Assembly (NCBI GenBank): GCA_963811255.1 | Contig: CAWEQI010000003.1 | Location: 1,302,001-1,366,000, forward strand | Length of the DNA stretch: 64,000 nucleotides | Direction of reading: 5' to 3' | Origin: Croceibacterium_B sp963811255 | GTDB lineage: Bacteria; Pseudomonadota; Alphaproteobacteria; Sphingomonadales; Sphingomonadaceae | Made by a program: the position numbers and the translations under genes | Part shown: positions 8,964-17,309 of the stretch, one piece after another | How the letters are laid out: each line of letters begins with the position of its first letter | Numbering within the stretch: the stretch's first letter is position 1 | Notes under the pieces: generated by a model | Database searches by the model: none | What the model saw: only the letters and a program-made list of their open reading frames with translations | What the model was told of the DNA's origin: nothing

Positions 8964-9236
8964 GTGAGCGCTTCCAATTCAAGCATCTCCTTCATCGAGA
9001 AGACACGCGCTGAGCCGACGCCGAGGGAGCTTGGGATTCGATTGGTCGTACGCTTCGGCTCGGCTGGGGGCACGTTCGTCAGGGACTTCGCGACCATTTC
9101 CGCGGCACTCTACTTCGCGGATCGGCAACATGGTCACGAAACAGCTGAGCTTTGGCAGGCGGGCGAACGGCTCTGCAATTTGCGCAAGATGAAACTCGCT
9201 TCCGGAACGATCTGGCAGGTTGGCCCCGCTCGCTAA
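8964..9236 (+). CDS. Hypothetical protein
   Basis: 90 residues, beginning 8 nt after the receiver gene with GTG (TTG at 8952 is an alternative). The core LGIRLVVRFGSAGGTFVRDFATISAALYFADRQ and the C-terminal RKMKLASGTIWQVGPAR look like a compact alpha/beta domain. No family recognised. Its tight spacing suggests an operon with the degenerate receiver. Confidence 0.5.
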   Translation: MSASNSSISFIEKTRAEPTPRELGIRLVVRFGSAGGTFVRDFATISAALYFADRQHGHETAELWQAGERLCNLRKMKLASGTIWQVGPAR

Positions 9237-9347
9237 GCTTGCTTGCGGGCCGGCAGGCATTCGGGTCGAGGCCCAACCGGCCCCCCAGGAGACATCATCT
9301 CCTTGAACTTTTGAGGCCCAGCAGCGATTTGGCCCGGAATCCAGGGC

Positions 9348-9599
9348 TCAATGCGCGGCTTCGGCATAGGCCGGACGAGGCTTGGATGCCCGGAAATCCT
9401 GGGAGGCCGGCGCCTCTTCGCTTCGGTTTCGAATTGCGATGAAATCCGGAAGCGTCGGTAAGGCGTCGAACTTGGGTTCAAAGCCGAGCAGTTCGTAAAC
9501 GAACCTGCTCAGATACGGCGCGGCATCACCTGCCGACTTGTGGACCCGTGCGGCTTCTCCGAGAAACGGATCGGTGAGACGATAGAGACCTAGTTTCAC
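9348..9599 (-). CDS. Hypothetical protein
   Basis: 83 residues starting VKLGLYRLTDPFLGEAARVH. GTG at 9599 is well supported by GGAGG with 9-nt spacing. The segment LSRFVYELLGFEPKFDALPTLPDF looks like a folded helical hairpin, and the last 25 residues are probably disordered. It is convergent with the gene ending at 9236 and lies between that gene and the rpoA terminator. No family recognised. Confidence 0.5.
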   Translation of the reverse strand: MKLGLYRLTDPFLGEAARVHKSAGDAAPYLSRFVYELLGFEPKFDALPTLPDFIAIRNRSEEAPASQDFRASKPRPAYAEAAH

Positions 9600-9764
9600 G
9601 TCGCTGGTCCTCCGTGAGCTGTCGTCACGCGACGGACATACCTGCGCTCTTGCCGCCGCTTGCATTCGTAAGTTTCCGAGGGGCCACACCGATGGTGCGA
9701 ATCCGGAGCGAGTCACGAGACCCAGACGAAGGCGCCGCTATGGTGCGAGGCCGCCATCCCTGTG

Positions 9765-9798
9765 AAAAGAAAAGGGCCGCCCTCGCGGGCAGCCCTTC
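9765..9798 (-). terminator. Rho-independent terminator after rpoA
   Basis: On the minus strand GAAGGGCTGCCC pairs across TCGC-type loop bases with GGGCGGCCCTTT and is followed by TCTTTTCA. A second small hairpin (CTCCTG/CAGGAG, about 9815-9835) precedes it. The main stem-loop is almost the same sequence as the rplQ terminator at 5495-5526. Confidence 0.85.
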
Positions 9799-9843
9799 GC
9801 ACTCTATCTCACTGGGCTCCTGCCTCCGCAGGAGCGCGGGAAA

Positions 9844-10899
9844 TCAGCCGAGCAGTTCCTGCTCCAGCTTCTTGGCCATTTCCTCGATGTTCTCCGGCGG
9901 CCAGCCGGGGATGTCCATGCCAAGGCGCAGGCCCATGCTCGAGAGCACTTCCTTGATCTCGTTCAGGCTCTTGCGGCCGAAGTTCGGCGTGCGCAGCATC
10001 TCGGCTTCGGTCTTCTGCACTAGGTCGCCGATGTAGATGATGTTGTCGTTCTTCAGGCAATTGGCCGAACGCACCGACAGCTCGAGCTCGTCGACCTTCT
10101 TCAGCAGGTAGCGGTTGAGCTGGTTGGCGTCGCTCTCCTCGGGCTTGGCGGCCATGCCGATCATCGTCGGCGCCGGCTGCGGGATGCCTTCCTCGAAATG
10201 GACGAACAGCGTCAGCTGGTCCTGCAGGATGCGCGCGGCATAGGCCACCGCGTCCTCGGGCGTGACCGTCCCATCGGTTTCGATCGTCAGGCTCAGCTTG
10301 TCGTAGTCGAGCTCCTGGCCGACGCGGGCGTTCTCAACCTTGTAGCTCACCTGGCGCACCGGCGAATACAGGCTGTCGACCGGGATCAGCCCGATCGGCG
10401 CGTCGACCGGCCGGTTGCTCACCGCCGGGACGTAGCCCTTGCCGGTGTCGGCGGTCAGCTCCATGTTGAGCGTCGCGCCCTCGTCGAGGTGGCAGATCAC
10501 CAGGTCCTTGTTCATCACCTCGATGTCGCCACTGACGGCGATGTCGCCGGCGGTCACTTCGCCCGGGCCGGTGGCGGAAAGCTGCAGCCGCTTGGGGCCT
10601 TCGCCTTCCATCTTGAGCGCGATCTGCTTGACGTTGAGCACGATGTCGGTGACGTCCTCGCGCACGCCGGCGAGGCTGGAGAACTCGTGCAGAACGTTCT
10701 CGATCTTGATCGAGGTGATCGCCGCGCCCTGCAGGCTCGACAAGAGCACGCGCCGGAGCGCGTTGCCGAGCGTCAGGCCGTAGCCGCGCTCGAGCGGCTC
10801 GGCGACGAAGGTGCTCTTGCGCTTCTTGTCGCCGCCTTCCTTGATCTCGAGGCTGTTGGGTTTCTTGAGTTCCTGCCAGTTCTTGGTGTTGACGGACAT
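9844..10899 (-). CDS. rpoA: DNA-directed RNA polymerase subunit alpha
   Basis: 351 residues. The N-terminal assembly domain has FVAEPLERGYGLTLGNALRRVLLSSLQGAAI and DVTDIVLNVKQIAL. The C-terminal domain (from about 255) carries the upstream-element and activator contact surface, with ELSVRSANCLKNDNIIYIGDLVQKTEAEML and NFGRKSLNEIKEVL. It closes the rpsM-rpsK-rpoA part of the alpha operon. A terminator follows 46 nt downstream, so unlike most bacteria rplQ is not directly attached. Confidence 0.98.
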   Translation of the reverse strand: MSVNTKNWQELKKPNSLEIKEGGDKKRKSTFVAEPLERGYGLTLGNALRRVLLSSLQGAAITSIKIENVLHEFSSLAGVREDVTDIVLNVKQIALKMEGEGPKRLQLSATGPGEVTAGDIAVSGDIEVMNKDLVICHLDEGATLNMELTADTGKGYVPAVSNRPVDAPIGLIPVDSLYSPVRQVSYKVENARVGQELDYDKLSLTIETDGTVTPEDAVAYAARILQDQLTLFVHFEEGIPQPAPTMIGMAAKPEESDANQLNRYLLKKVDELELSVRSANCLKNDNIIYIGDLVQKTEAEMLRTPNFGRKSLNEIKEVLSSMGLRLGMDIPGWPPENIEEMAKKLEQELLG

Positions 10900-11002
10900 G
10901 GAGTTCCCCTAAAGGTGTTTCACTGGCGGCAACGGCCGCGGAGCGCTGGAGCGCCGCGGCCGATGCGAATTGCGTTTTGCGGCCTTGAGCCGCGCACTTC
11001 GA

Positions 11003-11392
11003 TCAGACGCGGCGGCGTTTGGACGGCCTGACCCCGTTGTGCGGGATCGGCGTCACATCGCGAATGGATGTGATGGTGAAGCCGACCGCTTGCAAGGCCC
11101 TGAGGGCAGATTCCCGGCCCGAACCGGGGCCCTTGATCTCGACCTCGAGCGTGCGGACGCCATGCTCGGCGGCCTTCTTGCCGGCGTCGTCGGCGGCGAC
11201 CTGGGCGGCGTAGGGCGTCGATTTGCGGCTGCCCTTGAAGCCCATCATTCCGGCGCTCGACCAGCTGATCGCGTTGCCTTGCGCGTCGGTGATGGTGATC
11301 ATCGTGTTGTTGAAGCTGGCGTTCACATGCGCGACGCCGCTGGAGATGTTCTTGCGTTCGCGACGGCGAATGCGCTGGGGTTCGCGTGCCAT
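11003..11392 (-). CDS. rpsK: 30S ribosomal protein S11
   Basis: 129 residues with the S11 core: ISSGVAHVNASFNNTMITITDAQGNAI, GFKGSRKSTPYAAQVAAD and the C-terminal TSIRDVTPIPHNGVRPSKRRRV. S11 binds 16S rRNA at the platform near the mRNA exit. It lies 15 nt downstream of rpsM and 103 nt upstream of rpoA. Confidence 0.98.
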   Translation of the reverse strand: MAREPQRIRRRERKNISSGVAHVNASFNNTMITITDAQGNAISWSSAGMMGFKGSRKSTPYAAQVAADDAGKKAAEHGVRTLEVEIKGPGSGRESALRALQAVGFTITSIRDVTPIPHNGVRPSKRRRV

Positions 11393-11407
11393 ATCTGTCC
11401 GGCTCCC

Positions 11408-11776
11408 TTACTTCTTCTTGCCGGCGATCGGCTTGGCCTTGCCCTTGCGGGTGCGGGCGTTGGTGTGGGTGCGCTGGCCCCGAACCGGCAGGCCCCGGCG
11501 GTGGCGCAGGCCGCGGTAGCATGCGAGGTCCATCAGCCGTTTGATGTTCATAGCGGTGTCGCGCCTGAGGTCGCCCTCGACCTGGTAGTCGCTGTCGATC
11601 GCCTCGCGGATCTGCAGCACTTCCTGGTCGGTCAGGTCCTGCACCCGGCGCGAATGGTCGATGCCCAGCTTGTCGACGATCTTCTCGGCTGTCGCCGGGC
11701 CAATTCCATGAATATACGTAAGCGCCACAATCACGCGCTTGTTGGTAGGGATGTTCACCCCAGCAATACGAGCCAC
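11408..11776 (-). CDS. rpsM: 30S ribosomal protein S13
   Basis: 122 residues beginning (V)ARIAGVNIPTNKRV and ending with the basic tail GLPVRGQRTHTNARTRKGKAKPIAGKKK that touches the P-site tRNA. GTG at 11776 is preferred over the ATG at 11788: GGAG lies 8 nt upstream of the GTG, and the product then has the family's normal length and N-terminus. It is the first gene after a candidate promoter (11932-11960). Confidence 0.97.
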   Translation of the reverse strand: MARIAGVNIPTNKRVIVALTYIHGIGPATAEKIVDKLGIDHSRRVQDLTDQEVLQIREAIDSDYQVEGDLRRDTAMNIKRLMDLACYRGLRHRRGLPVRGQRTHTNARTRKGKAKPIAGKKK

Positions 11777-11931
11777 AAACTTCTCCATGCTCCACAGGGA
11801 CTTGAGGCGGTTTGCCGGGTCCCTATCTCATCGCGTCATTCGGAAGACGGGCCGCTGAACGGCAAAAAGTCCGGTTGGCGCGCACTCGGCTGCCGCCTGC
11901 CGGACTGATCCCCGAATTCTCGAATGAGGCG

Positions 11932-11960
11932 CGCTTAAGGCGATTCGCCCGCGCCGTCAA
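11932..11960 (-). promoter_or_regulatory. Candidate promoter for rpsM-rpsK-rpoA
   Basis: On the minus strand TTGACG (11955-11960) and TAAGCG (11932-11937) are separated by exactly 17 nt, about 155 nt upstream of rpsM. The 330-nt adk-rpsM gap holds no gene, which makes an internal promoter likely here. It resembles the rpsL and dnaN candidates (TTGACC-17-TAGGGG and TTGCCG-16-TAAGGG). Confidence 0.5.
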
Positions 11961-12106
11961 CAGCGGAGATGCGCGCAAAGGATGTCCCTCCGCGCTCCGC
12001 GACGATCACGATCCCTGTGATCGGTGCCAAGGCTTATAGCCGGTCTTGAGCGTCCGGTCAAAACCCGGCGCAAGTGCTTGGCTTGCATCAGCCGCGCGAT
12101 GCGGCC

Positions 12107-12760
12107 TCAGCCGGCGAGGATCTGTTCGATTTCCTCGGTGACGGCATCGGGATCGGCCATGCCGTCGACTCGGCTGACGATGCCCCTCGCCTCGTAGAAC
12201 GGCAGAATCGGCGCCGTTTTCGCCCGGTATTCGGCCATCCGCGTGCGAACGGTTTCCTCGTTGTCATCGGGCCGGCGCTTGAACTCCAGGCTACCGCAGT
12301 GGTCGCACTTCATCGGATGGGTGTTGCGCGGCAGCTTGAATTTCTCGTGATAGCTCGCGCCGCAATGGGCGCAGGTGAAGCGGCCGGTGATCCTCTCGAC
12401 CAGCGCATCTTCGTCAACGTCGAGCTCGATCACGTGGTCGAGCTTCCGCCGATGCCGGGCGAGGATTTCGTCGAGCTGCCTGGCCTGCGCTTCCGTGCGC
12501 GGATAGCCGTCGAAGATCAGACCCACGCTCTGCGGCAGCGCGACCAGCTCGTCGGAGATTAGCGCCGAGACGACCTCGTCGGGCACCAGCTCGCCGGCGT
12601 CCATGATCGCCTTGACCTTGAGACCAGTCGGCGTTTCCGCCTTGACCGCGGCGCGGAGCATGTCGCCGGTCGACAACTGGCGCAGGCCATGTCGCTCGAC
12701 GAGGCGGGCGGCCTGGGTTCCCTTGCCGGCCCCGGGGGGGCCGAGGAGAATGATGTTCAC
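12107..12760 (-). CDS. adk: Adenylate kinase
   Basis: 217 residues. It interconverts ATP+AMP and 2 ADP. The P-loop is GPPGAGKGTQ (7-16), the AMP site includes LSTGDMLRAAV, and DGYPRT is present. The lid carries a four-cysteine zinc site (Cys130, Cys133, Cys152, Cys155 in CAHC...CDHC), a structural-zinc form usual in Gram-positives and found in many alphaproteobacteria. It lies 33 nt downstream of secY, the standard secY-adk-rpsM order. Confidence 0.97.
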   Translation of the reverse strand: MNIILLGPPGAGKGTQAARLVERHGLRQLSTGDMLRAAVKAETPTGLKVKAIMDAGELVPDEVVSALISDELVALPQSVGLIFDGYPRTEAQARQLDEILARHRRKLDHVIELDVDEDALVERITGRFTCAHCGASYHEKFKLPRNTHPMKCDHCGSLEFKRRPDDNEETVRTRMAEYRAKTAPILPFYEARGIVSRVDGMADPDAVTEEIEQILAG

Positions 12761-12789
12761 CGCAGGACTCTCCTTCCCTGGCAGCGAAT

Positions 12790-14154
12790 CTAGCGCAAGC
12801 GGCCCTTGAGTTTCGCCTTCTTGATCAAGTCACCATACTGGTGCGCGAGCAGATGCGACTGGATCTGACTGATCGTATCCACAGTCACGTTGACCACGAT
12901 CAACAGGCTGGTGCCGCCCATGAACAGCTGGATGCCGGTTTGCGCCACCATGTATTCGGGCACGACGCACACCAGCGTGAGGTACAAGGCGCCGACCACG
13001 GTGATGCGCGTGAGCACGTAATCGAGATACGTCGCGGTGTTCTTGCCCGGGCGGATTCCGGGAATGAAGCCGCCGTTCTTCTTGAGGTTTTCGGCCGTCT
13101 CCTCGGGGTTGAATACCACCGCGGTGTAGAAGAACGTGAAGAAGATGATGCCCGCGGCGTACAGCCCAAGGTACAGCGGGTGCCCACGCTGCAGATACTG
13201 ATTCAGCGTCTGCACCACGGTGTAGAACATGCTGCCGGTGCTCACCGAGTTGCCGGCGAACTGGGTGATCGTCAGCGGCAACAGCAGCAGCGAACTGGCG
13301 AAAATCGGCGGGATCACACCCGAGGTGTTGAGCTTCAAAGGCAGATGGCTGCGATCCGCCTGCATCATCCCGCGCGCGCTGGCGCGTTTGGGATACTGAA
13401 TCAGCAACCTTCTCTGGGCGCGCTCGATAAAGCAGATGAAGATGATCAGCAGCACGATCGTGCCGATCACCGCGGCGATCGTGAAGCCGCTAATCGACCC
13501 CGTACGGCCGCCTTCGAAAAGATTGGTGGCGAAAGTCGGAAAGCGCGAGATGATACCCGCCATGATGATCAGCGACACGCCATTGCCGATGCCACGGTTG
13601 GTGATCTGCTCGCCCAGCCACAGCAGGAACATGGTCCCGCCGATCAGGTTGATCACTGCCGTCAGGCGGAACAGATAGCCCGGATTGACCACCGCTTGCA
13701 TGCCGTGAGAGGCGCCCGACGCTTCCAGTCCGACGGCGAGGAACCAGCCCTGGATCGCGCATAGCAACACGGTGCCGTAGCGGGTGTATTGGTTGAGCTT
13801 CTTGCGCCCGGCCTCGCCTTCTTTCTTGAGCGCCATCAGCGAGGGGTGCAGCGAAGCCGCCAACTGGATGACGATCGACGCGGTGATGTAGGGCATCACG
13901 CCGAGCGAGATCAGGCTCATATGCTGCAGCGCGCCGCCCGAGAAGGTGTTGAACAGGTCGAGGATGCCGCCGCGGGTCTGCGAGTAAAGGCTCTCGAGGA
14001 TCAACGGGTTGACGCCGGGCAGCGGAACGAAGCTCAAAAAGCGAAACACCACCAGCGCGCCGATGGTGAACCAGATGCGGTTCTTCAGCTCGGTCGCCTT
14101 GGAGAAGTTGGCGAGGCTGAGATTGCTCGCGAGATTGTCGACGCGTGATGCCAT
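12790..14154 (-). CDS. secY: Protein translocase subunit SecY
   Basis: 454 residues and ten transmembrane segments forming the protein-conducting channel. Recognisable parts are the plug/TM2 region GGILDLFNTFSGGALQHMSLISLGVMPYITASI, the TM5 area GIGNGVSLIIMAGI, the cytoplasmic ribosome/SecA-binding loop RRLLIQYPKR and the C-terminal DLIKKAKLKGRLR. It follows rplO by 111 nt and precedes adk, as in the bacterial spc operon. Confidence 0.98.
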   Translation of the reverse strand: MASRVDNLASNLSLANFSKATELKNRIWFTIGALVVFRFLSFVPLPGVNPLILESLYSQTRGGILDLFNTFSGGALQHMSLISLGVMPYITASIVIQLAASLHPSLMALKKEGEAGRKKLNQYTRYGTVLLCAIQGWFLAVGLEASGASHGMQAVVNPGYLFRLTAVINLIGGTMFLLWLGEQITNRGIGNGVSLIIMAGIISRFPTFATNLFEGGRTGSISGFTIAAVIGTIVLLIIFICFIERAQRRLLIQYPKRASARGMMQADRSHLPLKLNTSGVIPPIFASSLLLLPLTITQFAGNSVSTGSMFYTVVQTLNQYLQRGHPLYLGLYAAGIIFFTFFYTAVVFNPEETAENLKKNGGFIPGIRPGKNTATYLDYVLTRITVVGALYLTLVCVVPEYMVAQTGIQLFMGGTSLLIVVNVTVDTISQIQSHLLAHQYGDLIKKAKLKGRLR

Positions 14155-14265
14155 CGTCTTGAAGTGCCTTAGTCCTGGGCGCCGGCTCTCCCCGGCTCGG
14201 GCCTTGAAGGGCCCATATAGGAAGCGGTCGAGGTTGGGAAACCCCGCCCCGCTCGCTTGTCCCGA

Positions 14266-14769
14266 TTACTCGGCAGTCGTTTCGGCCCCCGCGGCCTCGG
14301 CCGCCTTCTTCGGCGCGACAAGCTCGACCTTGCCGCCGGCCTTCTCGACCGCCGCCAGTGCGCCCTTGGTGGCGTGAGCCACCTTGAAGGTGACCTTTGC
14401 ACCCAGCTCACCCTTGCCGAGCAGGCGCACGCCGTCCTTGCCGCCGCGGGCAAGGCCCGCCGCCTTGAGCGCCGCGTGATCGATCACTGCCTTTGCGTCG
14501 AGCTTCTTGGCGTCGATGAACTTCTGCACCATGCCGACGTTCACCTCGGCATAGTCCTTGCCGAAGATGTTGTTGAAGCCGCGCTTGGGTAGCCGCATGT
14601 GCAGCGGCATCTGGCCGCCTTCGAAGCCCTTCACGGCCACGCCCGAGCGGCTCTTCTGGCCCTTCTGGCCCCGGCCGCCGGTCTTGCCCTTGCCCGAGCC
14701 GATGCCCCGGCCGACACGGATACGGCCCTTGCGAGCGCCGGCATTGTCGCGGATGTCGTTCAGTTTCAT
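14266..14769 (-). CDS. rplO: 50S ribosomal protein L15
   Basis: 167 residues starting MKLNDIRDNAGARKGRIRVGRG. The basic, glycine-rich N-terminal half contains GSGKGKTGGRGQKGQKSRSG, and the globular C-terminal domain ends in an Ala/Glu-rich tail (EAAGAETTAE). The frame is open 132 nt further upstream, but the conserved start is at 14769. It binds 23S rRNA in the large-subunit core. Confidence 0.97.
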   Translation of the reverse strand: MKLNDIRDNAGARKGRIRVGRGIGSGKGKTGGRGQKGQKSRSGVAVKGFEGGQMPLHMRLPKRGFNNIFGKDYAEVNVGMVQKFIDAKKLDAKAVIDHAALKAAGLARGGKDGVRLLGKGELGAKVTFKVAHATKGALAAVEKAGGKVELVAPKKAAEAAGAETTAE

Positions 14770-14930
14770 AGCACTCGGTTTCCCTTTGTTGCGCGCTTTG
14801 GTTGCCCTCTTCCCTTCAGGGGGAGAGATAACGAGACTTGGGTCTGCGAAGCACGCCCTAGTCGCAGTAGAGAGGGGCTTGCATTGCTCGCCTCCTCCCA
14901 ACCCTCTCCCTAGGGGAGAGGTTTATTGGG

Positions 14931-15122
14931 TTATTCGACCACTTCCACCATGTGCGGGAGCTTGGCGACGGCGCCGCGCACTTCGGGGGTGTCCTCCACC
15001 TCGACCACGCGATGCATTTTGCCGAGTCCCAGGCCGACGAGAATCTTCTTCTGCGCCTCCGGCCGGCGGATCGGCGAGCCGACCTGCTTGAGCTTGATGG
15101 TCTTCTTATCGCTCTTCGCCAT
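14931..15122 (-). CDS. rpmD: 50S ribosomal protein L30
   Basis: 63 residues, the expected length, with IKLKQVGSPIRRPEAQKKILVGLGLGKMHRVVEVEDTPEVRGAVAKLPHMV split over the usual fold. The 161-nt gap to rplO is unusually long for this operon and contains a CCTCTCCCTAGGGGAGAGG palindrome (about 14907-14925). Confidence 0.96.
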   Translation of the reverse strand: MAKSDKKTIKLKQVGSPIRRPEAQKKILVGLGLGKMHRVVEVEDTPEVRGAVAKLPHMVEVVE

Positions 15123-15127
15123 CGAAC

Positions 15128-16021
15128 TTACTCCGTAACCGCCGCGGCTTCGGCCTCGGCCTCGGCTGCGTTCGCGCTGCCGCGGCCGAGCAGGTCGGCA
15201 ACTTTCTTGCCGCGTCGCTGGGCGACCGATTTCGGCGAGGTCTGGTCCTGCAGCGCCTCGAACGTGGCGCGGATCATGTTGTAGGGATTGGAAGTGCCGA
15301 TCGACTTGGTGACCACGTCGTGCACGCCCAGGCTCTCGAACACCGCACGCATCGGGCCGCCGGCGATGATACCTGTGCCCGCGGGAGCGGTGCGCACGTT
15401 GACCTTCCCGGCGCCGAAACGGCCTTTGCCGTCGTGATGCAGCGTGCGGCCTTCCTTCAGCGGCACGCGGATCATCTTCTTCTTGGCCGAGGCGGTCGCC
15501 TTGTTGATCGCCTCGGGCACCTCGCGCGCCTTGCCATGACCGAAGCCGACCCGGCCCTTGCCATCGCCGACCACTACCAGCGCAGCGAAGCCGAAGCGCT
15601 TGCCGCCCTTCACCGTCTTGGAGACGCGGTTGATGTGGACCAGCTTTTCGATCAGCTCCTCACCGTCGTCGTCACCGCCGCGCCCGCGACGATCGTCACG
15701 CCCGCGGCCGCGGCCGCCACGCCCACCTCGGTCACCGCGCTCGCCGCCACGGCCGCGGCCGCGCGGCTGCGTGGTGTCTCCCGAAGCTGGAGACTGCCTG
15801 TCGAACGCCTCGCTCGGCGCCGTCGTCGGAGCCGGGGTCGAACCGCCCTGCTCGATTTTCGGCTCTTCGACCACGGCATGCTCGGTCTCGGCCGTCGCCA
15901 CCTCGGCCGGAGCCTCTTCAGCCTTGGTCTCTTCCGCCGGCGCGGCAGCGGCCTGGCTCTCTTCGACCTTGGCTTCGTCGGCCTTCGGTTCGGTGTTTTC
16001 GCTCTTCTTCTTGTCAGCCAT
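15128..16021 (-). CDS. rpsE: 30S ribosomal protein S5 with long N-terminal extension
   Basis: 297 residues against about 165-200 in most bacteria. Residues from about 122 are canonical S5 (LIEKLVHINRVSKTVKGGKRFGFAALVVVGDG, FGHGKAREVPEAI, GIIAGGPMRAVFESLGVHDVVTKSIG). Ahead of this come an acidic Ala/Glu/Pro-rich segment (about 1-80) and an Arg/Gly repeat segment (about 87-117, RGRGG/RGDRGG-like). Both are predicted to be disordered. Shorter RG-rich S5 extensions occur in sphingomonads, and this one is long. S5 acts in decoding fidelity and mRNA entry, so the tail would project near the mRNA entry channel. Confidence 0.96.
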   Translation of the reverse strand: MADKKKSENTEPKADEAKVEESQAAAAPAEETKAEEAPAEVATAETEHAVVEEPKIEQGGSTPAPTTAPSEAFDRQSPASGDTTQPRGRGRGGERGDRGGRGGRGRGRDDRRGRGGDDDGEELIEKLVHINRVSKTVKGGKRFGFAALVVVGDGKGRVGFGHGKAREVPEAINKATASAKKKMIRVPLKEGRTLHHDGKGRFGAGKVNVRTAPAGTGIIAGGPMRAVFESLGVHDVVTKSIGTSNPYNMIRATFEALQDQTSPKSVAQRRGKKVADLLGRGSANAAEAEAEAAAVTE

Positions 16022-16023
16022 CG

Positions 16024-16368
16024 TCAGAACTCCAGCCCGCCTTCGCGGGCGGCATCGGCCAGCGCTTTGACGCGGCCATGGAACAGGTACCCGCCGCGAT
16101 CGAACACGACGGCGGTAACGCCGGCCTTCTTGGCCGCCGCGGCGACGTCCTTGCCGACCTTGGCGGCAGCATCGACGTTCGCGCCGGACGCCTTCCCGCC
16201 GAGCGTCGAGGCGGCGGCGACGGTGCGCCCTTCGGCGTCGTCGATCACCTGCGCATAGATGTGTCGGCCGGTGCGGTGCACCGACAGGCGCGGCTTGCCG
16301 CCCGCGCGGCTCTTGAGCGCGGTCCGCACCCGGCGGCGGCGGCGGTCGAACAGGGAGAGCTTGGCCAT
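16024..16368 (-). CDS. rplR: 50S ribosomal protein L18
   Basis: 114 residues with FDRRRRRVRTALKSRAGGKPRLSVHRTGRHIYAQVIDD and the C-terminal FDRGGYLFHGRVKALADAAREGGLEF, typical of the 5S-rRNA-binding protein L18. It is separated from rplF and rpsE by 1-2 nt, so translation is probably coupled. Confidence 0.97.
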   Translation of the reverse strand: MAKLSLFDRRRRRVRTALKSRAGGKPRLSVHRTGRHIYAQVIDDAEGRTVAAASTLGGKASGANVDAAAKVGKDVAAAAKKAGVTAVVFDRGGYLFHGRVKALADAAREGGLEF

Positions 16369-16369
16369 G

Positions 16370-16903
16370 TTACTTCTTCTTCCCTTCCTTGCGGAAGACG
16401 TACTCGCCTCGGTACTTGATGCCCTTGCCCTTGTAGGGCTCCGGCTTGCGCCAGCGACGGATCTCGGCGGCGAACTGGCCGACCGCCTGCTTGTCGATCC
16501 CGCTGACCTCGACCGTGGTCTGGTCGGGGGTTTTGACTTCGACGCCTTCCGGCACCTCGAGATCGACGTCGTGGCTGTAGCCGAGCTGCAGCTTCAATCT
16601 GCGGCCCTGCGCCTGCGCGCGATAGCCGACGCCGGTGATGACGAGCGTCTTGGAAAAGCCTTGAGTCACGCCTTCGACCAGGTTCGACACCAGCGTGCGC
16701 TGCATGCCCCAATGGCTGCGCGCTGCCTGGCTGTCATTGGCCGGAGCGACCTCGATGCTGCCGTCGCCGAGCTTGTAGGCGACCAGTTCGTCGGTGCCCA
16801 TCGTCAGGGTGCCCTTGGGCCCCTTGACGGTGAGCGTGCCGTTGTCGATCTGCGCGGTGACCCCGCTCGGGATCGCCACCGGCTTCTTGCCGATGCGGCT
16901 CAT
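16370..16903 (-). CDS. rplF: 50S ribosomal protein L6
   Basis: 177 residues: MSRIGKKPVAIPSGV at the N-terminus, two repeated alpha/beta domains and the diagnostic PEPYKGKGIKYRGEYVFRKEGKKK end. L6 sits near the sarcin-ricin loop. Its start overlaps the rpsH stop by one base. Confidence 0.98.
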   Translation of the reverse strand: MSRIGKKPVAIPSGVTAQIDNGTLTVKGPKGTLTMGTDELVAYKLGDGSIEVAPANDSQAARSHWGMQRTLVSNLVEGVTQGFSKTLVITGVGYRAQAQGRRLKLQLGYSHDVDLEVPEGVEVKTPDQTTVEVSGIDKQAVGQFAAEIRRWRKPEPYKGKGIKYRGEYVFRKEGKKK

Positions 16904-17298
16904 CAGAACACCTCCGCCAGCACTTCGCCGCCGACGTTCTGCGTGCGCGCCTCGATGTCCGAGAGCACGCCCTTGGGCGTCGAGACGATGGTGATGCCGA
17001 GGCCGCCGCGGACGGTCGGCAGTTCGCGGCTGCCGGAATAGATCCGCCGCCCCGGCTTGGAGACGCGAGCGAGGTGCTTGATCGCGGGCTCGCCCTCGAA
17101 ATACTTCAACTCGATGCGCAGTTGCGGGTGCTTGCCCGTGCCATCCTCCGTGTAACCACGGATGTAGCCCTCGCGCTGGAGAACCTCGAGCACGTTGGCG
17201 CGCAACTTCGACGCCGGCGAAAGGACGGAATCCTTCTTCGCCTGCTGGCCGTTGCGGATGCGGGTGAGCATGTCGCCCAGGGGATCGGTCATAGCCAT
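16903..17298 (-). CDS. rpsH: 30S ribosomal protein S8
   Basis: 131 residues: DPLGDMLTRIRNGQQAKKDSV at the N-terminus and the C-terminal ELPTVRGGLGITIVSTPKGVLSD pattern. In E. coli S8 is the translational repressor of the spc operon; whether that holds here cannot be read from this sequence. Confidence 0.98.
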   Translation of the reverse strand: MAMTDPLGDMLTRIRNGQQAKKDSVLSPASKLRANVLEVLQREGYIRGYTEDGTGKHPQLRIELKYFEGEPAIKHLARVSKPGRRIYSGSRELPTVRGGLGITIVSTPKGVLSDIEARTQNVGGEVLAEVF

Positions 17299-17309
17299 TC
17301 GTCAGATCC

